From positions 1 to 12,376 of the forward strand of contig JBOFFC010000031.1 of the NCBI GenBank assembly GCA_051648405.1: a stretch of DNA of 12,376 bases, written 5' to 3'. Position 1 is the stretch's first letter, and the number at the start of each line of letters is the position of its first letter. Positions 6,212-12,376 of the stretch are shown here, one piece after another. The notes under the pieces were generated by a model. The model was not told where the DNA came from, searched no databases, and worked only from the letters and a program-made list of their open reading frames with translations. The translations under genes and the position numbers were made by a program. The DNA is from JBOFFC01 sp051648405 (GTDB lineage: Bacteria > Planctomycetota > Planctomycetia > Pirellulales > Lacipirellulaceae).

Positions 6212-6225
6212 CTACCAGTCGGTAG
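6212..6225. repeat. Short hairpin upstream of the alcohol dehydrogenase
   Basis: CTACC (6212-6216) and GGTAG (6221-6225) form a 5-bp stem with an AGTC loop, just beyond the larger inverted repeat. It may belong to the same control region or the 5' leader. The stem is short and could be chance. Confidence 0.25.
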
Positions 6226-6295
6226 CGAGTGCGCACAATCGCCAGACGCGTTGCGTTTAGCGAACCACCCCCCCCACCACGGGAGACGACCGAGG

Positions 6296-7264
6296 CTACT
6301 CGCCGCCGGTCTCGCCCCCCGCGATCGTGCTCAGCGCGGCGAGCCACTGCCACTGCGTGTCGACGCGGATGTCCTCGACCTGGTTGGGGTTGAGCCCCTG
6401 CACGGCGCCCCCGGCGTCCCCCGTTTGCCCCTCGACGTGCCCGTCGAGGTAGACGAAGTTCACGAGCCCCGGGTGGTCGCTGCCGAACTTTTGGTTGCTG
6501 CCGTCGCCTGCGTCGGTCGCCAGGCCGTCCTCCGTGCCGCGGAAGATCGTTTCGATCTTGTCCGACGCGAGGAAACAGGTGTCCCCCTGGAACTGGTGGG
6601 CTTTCTCTTCGGGCCATTCCCCTTGGCGGGGGGGGAGGTGCTTCTCGCCAACGCCGAAGGTCTTCGAGGTCCCATCGACAACCTGCGAAATCTTGATCCT
6701 CGAGCCGCTGAAAATCGGCCCGGCGATCGTCAGGTCGAGGTTCCCCGACTTGAAGTCGTTGGCCTCCATCCCGAAGTCCTCTTCGACGCCGGCGTTCGCC
6801 GCGTAGTCGCCGAGCACGGCCGCTTCGCGAACCAGGGGCGGATCGTCGTTGTTATCGAAGTCGCGATCGGCGGCGGGCGAGCGCCTGCTGGGGCACGCGT
6901 AGACCTCGATCGCGGTTCGCATCGCCACGCGGTTCCGCTCGGAATCGACGCGCTCCCCCTCGACGAACGCATCGTGCAGCGTGGTCAGCTCGATGTACGG
7001 CAGCAGGTCGAAGGCCCACGAGGTACCGACTTGGTCCCCCCGCGTGCGCCCGGCGGGGAACCGGCCGCGTACGTCGTGGCAGTTCATTAGCCCAAGCCCG
7101 ATCTGCTTGAGCTGGTTCACGCACTGGTTGCGACGCGCGGACTCGCGCGCCGCCTGCACCGCCGGGAGCAGCAGCGCTACCAGGATCCCGATGATCGCGA
7201 TCACCACCAACAGCTCGACCAGGGTGAATCCTGCCGACGTACTTCGAGCCGTTTGCCTTGGCAT
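6296..7264 (-). CDS. DUF1559 domain protein with type IV prepilin-like N-terminus
   Basis: This 322-residue protein belongs to the DUF1559 (SBP_bac_10) family, expanded to dozens of copies in planctomycetes and of unknown function. The N-terminus carries a prepilin-type signal: a short basic leader, then G12-F13-TLVELLVVIAIIGILVA, with cleavage expected after G12 and the conserved Glu at mature position 5 (E17). The hydrophobic helix continues to LLLPAVQAARESARR. The body shows the family motifs CVNQLKQIGLGLMNCHD (48-64), a V-DGTS-KT--VGE block (196-207) and the terminal H-X9-DG (H264 to D274-G275). An in-frame ATG at 7358-7360 adds 32 residues, but the internal ATG at 7264 gives the normal short leader. 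It is expected to be anchored at or exported across the inner membrane by a type II/IV pilus-like system. It stands alone between ribD and the dehydrogenase, all on the - strand. Confidence 0.93.
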   Translation of the reverse strand: MPRQTARSTSAGFTLVELLVVIAIIGILVALLLPAVQAARESARRNQCVNQLKQIGLGLMNCHDVRGRFPAGRTRGDQVGTSWAFDLLPYIELTTLHDAFVEGERVDSERNRVAMRTAIEVYACPSRRSPAADRDFDNNDDPPLVREAAVLGDYAANAGVEEDFGMEANDFKSGNLDLTIAGPIFSGSRIKISQVVDGTSKTFGVGEKHLPPRQGEWPEEKAHQFQGDTCFLASDKIETIFRGTEDGLATDAGDGSNQKFGSDHPGLVNFVYLDGHVEGQTGDAGGAVQGLNPNQVEDIRVDTQWQWLAALSTIAGGETGGE

Positions 7265-7338
7265 GTCGTGATCGCTCTTCGGTTCCGGGAAAGCCGCCAC
7301 ATGGGTGAACTGCGGCGCTCGGTCGTAGTGTAGCAAGC

Positions 7339-7355
7339 CGGGTCGGACTGACCCG
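7339..7355 (-). terminator. Stem-loop after ribD (possible terminator)
   Basis: CGGGTC (7339-7344) and GACCCG (7350-7355) form a perfect 6-bp stem with a 5-base loop, 10 bases beyond the ribD stop on the - strand. The T tract of a classic intrinsic terminator is missing. It may stop transcription of the SEC-C/ribD operon or fold in the leader of the DUF1559 mRNA. Confidence 0.4.
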
Positions 7356-7365
7356 TGCAAGCACT

Positions 7366-8475
7366 TCAGCGGCGGACGCGGCCGCGAACCACAAAGTCGT
7401 CGCCGAGGCGTTCGAACTCAGCGCCCGCCAGCCGCAAGGCGTCGGCGATTCGCGCGCAACCCGCGCCACGAACCGGGCTTGGCGCCGCGGCGCCGCCGAT
7501 CAGCGCGGGGGCGACGAAGGCCTGAACCTCGTCGATCAGCCCCGCGTCGAACAGGTCGCCGAGCAACCCGGCCCCCCCTTCGACGAGCACGTTCGTCCAG
7601 CGGCGGGCGCCCATCTCGCGCCACAGCGCGGGGACGTCGGCGCGAAGCACTTCGACCCCCAGCGCGCTCAATTCGCGGGCCGACCCCTCGGGGTAGGCGT
7701 CACGGACGGCGACCAGGACCGGCGCTTCGCCCGCACTCGCCCACAGCTTGCGGTCCGTCGGCAGCGGCCGGTCCCCGGCAACCACCACCCGCGTTGCTAC
7801 ACGACGCGGCGCTTCGCCCCCCGGCAGCCGCGCCGTGAGCAGCGGGTCGTCCGCCGCGAGCGTCCCCGCGCCGACAACGATCGCATCGACGCGCGAGCGC
7901 AGGCGGTGAACCGCTGCGCGCGACTCGGGGCCGCTGATCCACTGGCTGTCGCCGCTGTGCGTGGCGATCTTGCCGTCGAGCGTCATCGCCCACTTGGCGA
8001 TCGTCCAAGGCAGGCCCTGGGTCGTGAGCCGCAGGTAGGGAGCGAGCAGGTCGCGCGCGCCATTCGCCCCGACGCCGACGACGCACTCGATCCCCGCCGC
8101 GCGCAGCGCCGCGAGGCCACCCCCGGCGACGCGCGGGAACGGGTCCTCGACGGCGACGACCACGCGGGCGATCCCCGCGGCGAGCACCGCATCGACGCAC
8201 GGCGGCGTCTTGCCCGTGTGGCAGCAAGGTTCGAGCGTGACGACGAGCGTCGCGCCACGCGCACGTTCCCCGGCCCCACGCATGGCGTTCACCTCGGCGT
8301 GAGCTTCTCCGAAGCGCTCGTGCCAGCCCTCACCGACGATCCCGTCCCGCGCGAGCACGACACAGCCGACCATCGGGTTGGGCTCGACGAGCCCCTCGCC
8401 GCGGGTCGCGAGCCGCAGCGCGCGGGCCATCGCTTCGTCGTAGGGGCCCGCGTCGCTGGCCGACGAACCGTTCAC
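7366..8475 (-). CDS. ribD: Bifunctional riboflavin biosynthesis deaminase/reductase RibD
   Basis: This 369-residue enzyme performs two consecutive steps of riboflavin synthesis: deamination of the pyrimidine ring of the GTP-derived intermediate, then NADPH-dependent reduction of its ribose. The N-terminal deaminase has NPMVGCVV (33-40), the zinc and catalytic residues H59-A-E61, and PCCHTGKTPPC (83-93) with ligands C84 and C93, then DPFPRVAGGG (111-120). The reductase starts near residue 155 with the family marks KWAMTLDGKIA (161-171), WISG (179-182), an RSRVDAIVVGAGTLAADDPLLT block and VLVEGGAGLLGDLF. The length is normal for the fusion enzyme. The start is GTG: its first base pairs overlap the stop of the upstream SEC-C gene (GTGA), implying translational coupling. 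The internal ATG at codon 16 is too late, as it would leave a short N-terminus. No other rib gene is in the window. Confidence 0.95.
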   Translation of the reverse strand: MNGSSASDAGPYDEAMARALRLATRGEGLVEPNPMVGCVVLARDGIVGEGWHERFGEAHAEVNAMRGAGERARGATLVVTLEPCCHTGKTPPCVDAVLAAGIARVVVAVEDPFPRVAGGGLAALRAAGIECVVGVGANGARDLLAPYLRLTTQGLPWTIAKWAMTLDGKIATHSGDSQWISGPESRAAVHRLRSRVDAIVVGAGTLAADDPLLTARLPGGEAPRRVATRVVVAGDRPLPTDRKLWASAGEAPVLVAVRDAYPEGSARELSALGVEVLRADVPALWREMGARRWTNVLVEGGAGLLGDLFDAGLIDEVQAFVAPALIGGAAAPSPVRGAGCARIADALRLAGAEFERLGDDFVVRGRVRR

Positions 8476-10640
8476 GTGGGGGTCCAGATCTTCTTGGCGC
8501 CCCCGCCGGCCCCCGCGGACGCCGGGTCACCGGGGGTCCAGAGCTTCGACGACGGAGCAGCCGCGGCATCGGGGAGCAACCCTCCGTCGAACCCTCCGTC
8601 GAAACCCTCGTCGAGCGACGCCCCTTGCCCGGCGCCCGTGCGCGACTCGGGGGGCGGGAGGGCCCCGAGGGCGTAGAGCAACTGGTAGAGCTGCTCGGCG
8701 ACCCCCGGCTCGCTGAGGTGCTCGTCGCGTAGGTGACGGACGAGGCGGTTCGCCTCGTCGAGCTCGCCGGCGACGACGCGCAGCTCGAGCTCGAGGATGT
8801 CCCACGTCGCCGAGCTCTTGCCGGCGCCCTCGGCCTCACGTCGAGCGCGATCGATCCACGCGAACGACGTCGGCGCATCGGACTCGTGCGACACCAGGCG
8901 GTAGTAGAGCTCGTCGTGTGTCATCCGGTCGGCCAGGGGGGGACGCTCGATCGCCACCCGCGCCACCGCCAGGATCGCCTCGGGCGCCCCGGCCAGCACC
9001 GCGCGCTCGTACAGGCTCACGAGGTCCTCGTCCGAGGCGCTCGCCAGGTCAACCCGGCGGAGCCGCCCCAGCGGCAAGGTCACGAGGTCCACAGCGTGGG
9101 GGTCGATCGCCGCCGGAGGCTCGAGGCCGAGCCCTTCGCGCAGCGCGGCAAAGGCCGCCCCGTCCGCGCTCTCGCCGGCCGCTTGTTCGAGGTTCATCAC
9201 CGCCGCGGCGAGCGCGAGCGCGAGCACGGGGTCCTGTGTCGCCTCGCGCGGGGCCTTCCCCCGCAAGCCGGCGTGCGCGGTCGAGGGCCAGCGCTCGACG
9301 ACCATCTGCCAGCGCTCCTCGGCGACCAGCCGCTTGCGAGTCGCGGGGGGAGTCCCCTTGGGGAACTGCAAACGGCGGTGCATGCCGACGTCGCCCCCCG
9401 GCGCGGCCCCGAGGACTTCCTCGTCGGTCACGTCGCCCACCGCGGCGCCAACGATCTCGCGTACGGCGTCGAGCCCCGCTTGCCGGTCCTCGGCGTTGTC
9501 GGCCACCAGCTCCAGTCGTTCGGCCCGGTCCGTTTGTCGCCCGAAGTACGCGAGCACGCCAACGACGTGCGGCACCCGGTCGAGCGTCAGGTCGGCCGAC
9601 GCTTCGGGGACCGGGCGGTCGAACAGCACGTGCGTGTGCCGCGGCGGGGGGCCCTGGATCGCGGCGAGCTCCGACGGCTCCATCTGGTAGGGTTCGACGC
9701 GCGGGTCGCGGGCCAGTCGATCGACGAGCATCTCCTCGTCGAGGACCGCCAGCGACGTGCGCGTGACATCGACGGACTTGCCTTCCGCTTCGGGGTCGAG
9801 CAGCTGCGCGATCGCCTCGGCCTCGACGGCGTCGTCCCACGCCACCCCGCCGGAGGTCGAGTAGCGACGCAACCCGGCGACGAACCGCGCCGTGTCGCCG
9901 AGCCAGGCGTGGACCAAGGCCGCGTTGTACTCGAGTGTCGCGGCGTCGGGATCGGCGGCAACCAGCTTGTCGAGCTCGGCCGCGGCGCGGCGCCACTGCC
10001 CGCGACTCGCGAGGAGCTGGGCGTTGTCGTGCGCCGCTTCGGCCCGGTGCCCGGCGGGAAGCTCGCGCAAGTAAAGGTGGTCACGCAGTGCGAGCGGCAG
10101 CCGCGACACCTGATTGAGCCGCACCAGGAGCTGCATTGCACGGGTGTCCTCGCGCCCGGCGATCCCCTGGTAGAGCCACAGGTGGGCGCGGGCCGCGACG
10201 AGGCTCCCGGCGCTGAGCAGCGTCTGCCCGACGGCGCCGACCGATTCGAGCACGCGGACCGGGATCGTGTCGCCGACACGCTCGAGGGCGTCTTGCAACC
10301 GGTCAACCGCCCCCCGGGGGTCGCCACTCTCGGCCGCCAGCATAGCCCCTTGGGCGTGGGCGCTGGGGTTGTCCGGATCGACACGGATCAGCTCGGCGAT
10401 CGTCGCGGCGGCTTGATCGTTGTCCCCCAGCGAGAGCTCGAGCACCGCCTTCAAGTCGAGCAGCGACGCCCGACCCGGCGCCCGCGCCAGTGTTTGCTCG
10501 ACGTGCCGCAGCGCGGCCCGCGGCTGGTCCCCCTCGATCATCCGGTAGACCTTGTCGATCTCCGGCGCGAGGTCCGCGCAGCAAAACTTCAGTTTCTTGC
10601 CGCTGCCGCACGGGCAGAGCGAGTAAAGATCGACGGCCAT
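8472..10640 (-). CDS. SEC-C zinc motif protein with TPR-like helical repeats
   Basis: This 722-residue soluble protein has no known function. It opens with MAVDLYSLCPCGSGKKLKFCC, a SEC-C motif: C9, C11, C20 and C21 should bind one zinc ion as in the tail of SecA. TPR-like helical pairs follow at about 36-125 and again at 200-260 (for example NAALVHAWLGDTARFVAGLRRY). A middle section around 335-450 and more helices around 530-660 are not recognised. The last 50 residues are low-complexity, with EGFDGGFDGG (678-687) and two tail motifs, KLWTP (699-703) and KKIWTPT (716-722). I chose the ATG at 10640 since it places the SEC-C motif at the terminus; upstream open frame to 11051 is Pro/Arg-rich shadow of the intergenic gap. 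No membrane segments are seen. Its stop overlaps the ribD start. The TPRs suggest a scaffold; a link to protein export or translation is only a guess from the SEC-C motif. Confidence 0.85.
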   Translation of the reverse strand: MAVDLYSLCPCGSGKKLKFCCADLAPEIDKVYRMIEGDQPRAALRHVEQTLARAPGRASLLDLKAVLELSLGDNDQAAATIAELIRVDPDNPSAHAQGAMLAAESGDPRGAVDRLQDALERVGDTIPVRVLESVGAVGQTLLSAGSLVAARAHLWLYQGIAGREDTRAMQLLVRLNQVSRLPLALRDHLYLRELPAGHRAEAAHDNAQLLASRGQWRRAAAELDKLVAADPDAATLEYNAALVHAWLGDTARFVAGLRRYSTSGGVAWDDAVEAEAIAQLLDPEAEGKSVDVTRTSLAVLDEEMLVDRLARDPRVEPYQMEPSELAAIQGPPPRHTHVLFDRPVPEASADLTLDRVPHVVGVLAYFGRQTDRAERLELVADNAEDRQAGLDAVREIVGAAVGDVTDEEVLGAAPGGDVGMHRRLQFPKGTPPATRKRLVAEERWQMVVERWPSTAHAGLRGKAPREATQDPVLALALAAAVMNLEQAAGESADGAAFAALREGLGLEPPAAIDPHAVDLVTLPLGRLRRVDLASASDEDLVSLYERAVLAGAPEAILAVARVAIERPPLADRMTHDELYYRLVSHESDAPTSFAWIDRARREAEGAGKSSATWDILELELRVVAGELDEANRLVRHLRDEHLSEPGVAEQLYQLLYALGALPPPESRTGAGQGASLDEGFDGGFDGGLLPDAAAAPSSKLWTPGDPASAGAGGGAKKIWTPT
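8578..8613. repeat. 12-bp tandem repeat inside the SEC-C gene
   Basis: AACCCTCCGTCG occurs twice exactly (8578-8589, 8590-8601) and a third time in altered form (8602-8613). On the coding strand it encodes the FDGG repeats in the acidic, glycine-rich tail. Such short repeats can change copy number by slippage. Confidence 0.7.
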
Positions 10641-10740
10641 GGCGGGACGGGGGCTCTTGGAGGGTCGCGGCGGGAGCGGACGAGGTTCGCGGCAAGCTGG
10701 CGCCGCTGTCGGCGTGGGGCTCGGCGGTTTCGGGTCGCGC

Positions 10741-10746
10741 ATTCTA
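10741..10746 (-). promoter_or_regulatory. Possible -10 box for the SEC-C/ribD operon
   Basis: On the - strand these bases read TAGAAT, five of six matches to the consensus, about 100 bases before the SEC-C ATG. No good -35 box lies 17 or 18 bases upstream (GTGGAG or CGTGGA), so the call is weak. Confidence 0.28.
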
Positions 10747-10758
10747 ACGCTTAGGGGG

Positions 10759-10775
10759 CCACCCTCCACGGGTGG
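10759..10775. repeat. Small hairpin in divergent promoter region
   Basis: CCACCC (10759-10764) pairs with GGGTGG (10770-10775) over a TCCAC loop. No T tract follows on either strand. It may be a protein-binding site or structure in a leader. Confidence 0.3.
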
Positions 10776-10780
10776 GGCGT

Positions 10781-10812
10781 CGGCTTTAGCGGCGGCCCCG
10801 GCTTTAGCGGCG
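10781..10812. repeat. 14-bp direct repeat in divergent promoter region
   Basis: CGGCTTTAGCGGCG occurs exactly at 10781-10794 and at 10799-10812, with four bases between. The 18-base period is close to, but not exactly, two helical turns. It could be a tandem binding site or a relic of slippage. Confidence 0.55.
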
Positions 10813-11040
10813 CACCCGAGGGCGCCGGTCGGGCAAGGACTGCCGATTCTGACGGATATTTCTCGATTGCCGGTCGCAGGGGGTCGATGAACTACGCCAG
10901 GCGACTCGACAGGTCGCCCGCTGGCGTGTCGCGCTCGCGTCTCCCTCGCCGGGGGCCGTCGAACGCGGCGATCGCCCGCCAGACAGGCGCCAAGGCGCCG
11001 AGCGGAGAGCCCAGGGGGGGCTACCGCGCTGCGGGAACCG

Positions 11041-11045
11041 AGGAG
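11041..11045 (+). promoter_or_regulatory. Shine-Dalgarno site for the BBP7 gene
   Basis: AGGAG lies eight bases before the GTG at 11054 and decides this start. No in-frame ATG is close, and the signal peptide follows directly from the GTG. Confidence 0.6.
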
Positions 11046-11053
11046 ACTCATCC

Positions 11054-12376
11054 GTGGTCAGAACGTTTTTCCGCCTTTCGCTCGTCGCCTGCTCGGGCGC
11101 TGCGCTGTCGCTCGCGTCGGGAGACGCGCTCGGCCAGGTCTTCGACGGGTCCAGCGCCTCGGGGGTCGCCGAGATGCTCCCCGCGGGGACGCCGATCGGC
11201 CCCGCGCCGATGGTCACGCAGCCGATGTTCGGCGGGCTTGTGCCGGAGATCGCGTCGCCGCTCGACGACCTCTCCGCGAACTGCGACGCCCCGGCGATCA
11301 CCGAGTCGAGCGGCACGTGGATCCGCCGCGGCCTGTGGTACGCCGACCTCGACGCCGTGATCATGACCCGCACCTGGGACGGCTACGGCATCCCGATCGC
11401 GTTCCAAAAGGCCGACTCGCCCGAGCAGTTTGGGACCACTACTCTGCGCTTCCAGCAATCGCTGCAAGAGCGAACGCTCGGCGAGACGAGCCCCGGGTCG
11501 GAGGGGATGCCGCGGCTGTCGCTCGGCCGCTTCCTGTTCCGCGACGGCTCGAACCGCGACCACAACGCCGAGTTCGTGGCGTGGGGCGGCGGCGAGTGGA
11601 ACGAAGGGGGCACGGTCGAAGCCGTCAGTGTCACCGGTCTGACGATCACGACTGCCAACGTGAACGGGAGCGGGATCGCGATACCTCTCTCCGTCCCGGC
11701 AGGACTCCAGTCTCCCACCAGCATGACCGGGTTCGGACAGCATCGCTCGTTCAACGGCGCCCAGTCGATGGACTACAACTACGCTGCCCGCTTCAACAGC
11801 TTCGAGTGGAACTACAGCGTCACAGACCGGATGCGGCGTGACCGGATGGAGATGCAGCCCAACGGGGAATGGCTCCGGCGCGCGTCGCCCGGCTGGACAC
11901 AGGAGTACGTGGCGGGCCTTCGGTACTTCGACCAATCCGACAACGTCGATTGGACGGCGACCAACATCGCAGCCCAGGTCAGCACCGGAGGGGGAACCAG
12001 TGTCCCGCTCGCTGACATCGAGCCGGCGGTAGCCGGGCAACTCCCCGACGGCACGATGCGGACGACAGCCTCGAACAACATCTTCGGCCCGCAGCTCGGC
12101 TACGGCATCACCTACGAGTCGGACCGCTGGAACATCTCGGTCAGCACCAAGCAGGGGTTCATGGTCAACGACGCCCGCGGCACGCGGACGCTCAATGTCA
12201 CCGGCGCCACGGCCGCCACGGACCCTAGCTTCAGCAGCGACGTCCACGACAACACGTTGTCGTACATGGCGACCTTCAACGTGTTGACGCGCTATCACTT
12301 GCGGCCGAACTTGTCCTTGCGGCTCGGCTGGGAGCTGCTGTACGTCACCTCGACGGCGACGGCCCCCAGCCTGCTG
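11054..12376 (+). CDS. BBP7-family outer membrane beta-barrel protein (partial, runs off right edge)
   Basis: The frame is open from a GTG at 11054 to the window edge, 441 residues with no stop. The N-terminus (VVRTFFRLSLVACSGAAL, then SLASGDALGQ) is a signal peptide, likely cut near ALG-Q. Past a linker, WIRRGLWYADLDAVIMTR (from about residue 89) starts the barrel. The block MDYNYAARFNSFEWNY (about 239-254) and NNIFGPQLGYG (about 349-359) match the BBP7/DUF1551 family, specific to planctomycetes, with alternating polar and hydrophobic residues as in membrane strands. The family is usually around 450-500 residues, so only the last strands are likely missing. These proteins are predicted outer-membrane proteins of unknown function. 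The gene diverges from the SEC-C gene. Confidence 0.85.
   Translation, partial: MVRTFFRLSLVACSGAALSLASGDALGQVFDGSSASGVAEMLPAGTPIGPAPMVTQPMFGGLVPEIASPLDDLSANCDAPAITESSGTWIRRGLWYADLDAVIMTRTWDGYGIPIAFQKADSPEQFGTTTLRFQQSLQERTLGETSPGSEGMPRLSLGRFLFRDGSNRDHNAEFVAWGGGEWNEGGTVEAVSVTGLTITTANVNGSGIAIPLSVPAGLQSPTSMTGFGQHRSFNGAQSMDYNYAARFNSFEWNYSVTDRMRRDRMEMQPNGEWLRRASPGWTQEYVAGLRYFDQSDNVDWTATNIAAQVSTGGGTSVPLADIEPAVAGQLPDGTMRTTASNNIFGPQLGYGITYESDRWNISVSTKQGFMVNDARGTRTLNVTGATAATDPSFSSDVHDNTLSYMATFNVLTRYHLRPNLSLRLGWELLYVTSTATAPSLL

Larger units (their letters stand above)
10641..11053. other. Divergent intergenic region between SEC-C and BBP7 genes
   Basis: This 413-base gap separates two divergent genes and must hold both promoters. 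It contains a -10-like element for the - strand, a 6-bp hairpin, a 14-bp direct repeat and a GGCGCC-AA-GGCGCC double palindrome (10986-10999). No gene or RNA is supported. I could not find a credible + strand promoter for the BBP7 gene. Confidence 0.5.

Noticed and set aside
6270..6280. Run of C residues between the dehydrogenase and DUF1559 genes as a phase-variation tract
   Set aside because: It is in a non-coding gap downstream of DUF1559, not in a gene or between promoter boxes, and such runs are expected at this GC.
5221..7090. Long + strand open frames opposite the dehydrogenase and DUF1559 genes
   Set aside because: They are shadows of - strand genes with intact zinc-ligand and prepilin motifs.
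8733..10754. Long + strand open frame of 673 codons opposite the SEC-C gene
   Set aside because: It is rich in Arg, Gly, Pro and Val without domains or hydrophobic cores. It is the antisense shadow of a high-GC gene whose - strand product has clear motifs.
10867..10895. Possible BBP7 promoter TTGCCG-17-AACTAC
   Set aside because: The -10 element is a poor match, and no alternative nearby was better.
10641..11051. Extension of the SEC-C protein upstream to 11051
   Set aside because: The extra 137 residues are Pro/Arg/Ala rich, cross the hairpins and repeats of the intergenic gap, and would bury a motif that is normally near the terminus.
11048..12298. Long - strand open frame of 416 codons opposite the BBP7 gene
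   Set aside because: Composition is Arg/Val/Gly rich with no motif, while the + strand has a signal peptide, ribosome binding site and family blocks.
1..12376. CRISPR arrays, tRNA or rRNA genes
   Set aside because: No regularly spaced repeats and no cloverleaf or rRNA-like conserved stretches were seen on either strand.

Overview
The window looks like chromosomal DNA of a planctomycete, probably order Pirellulales. Two families point there: a DUF1559 prepilin-like protein with the planctomycete H-X9-DG signature (6296-7264), and a BBP7-type outer-membrane beta-barrel protein (from 11054). GC content is high from about 3.8 kb rightward (60-base stretches counted by hand gave 63% and 80%). It is clearly lower in the left quarter (47%, 50% and 62% in three stretches).

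Left region (1-3.8 kb). The end of a transposase-like frame (1-137) is followed by a gene-free stretch with a REP-like repeat and a nested hairpin. Then comes a tightly packed four-gene + strand operon: a YtrA-type GntR repressor, an ABC ATPase, an ABC-2-like permease and an OpgC/AT3-type membrane acyltransferase. The junctions are ATGA, ATGA and TGATG. The promoter in front of the repressor appears to start transcription at its ATG (leaderless), and a perfect 10-bp palindrome covers the -10 box, which suggests autoregulation. After the operon come a stem-loop, a decayed IS3-like transposase end and a second copy of the REP-like repeat. The segment therefore reads as a transferable cassette set into a higher-GC chromosome. 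By analogy with ytr operons, it may sense and export or modify something at the cell envelope.

Middle and right region (3.9-10.6 kb). A + strand YbaL/Kef-type cation:proton antiporter lacking its usual C-terminal nucleotide-binding domain converges on a - strand zinc alcohol dehydrogenase of the CAD/YahK type. Further - strand genes follow upstream: the DUF1559 prepilin, ribD (riboflavin deaminase/reductase) and a 722-residue protein with an N-terminal SEC-C zinc motif and TPR-like helices. ribD starts with a GTG inside the stop codon of the SEC-C gene (GTGA overlap), so the two are probably translationally coupled.

Right end (10.6-12.4 kb). A 413-base divergent gap holds short repeats and hairpins. 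It is followed by the BBP7 gene, which has a clear Shine-Dalgarno sequence, a GTG start and a signal peptide, and runs off the window. No rRNA, tRNA or CRISPR array was seen. The best candidate for an under-described system is the regulator/ABC/acyltransferase cassette. Function assignments rest on motifs read by eye; no database search was possible.
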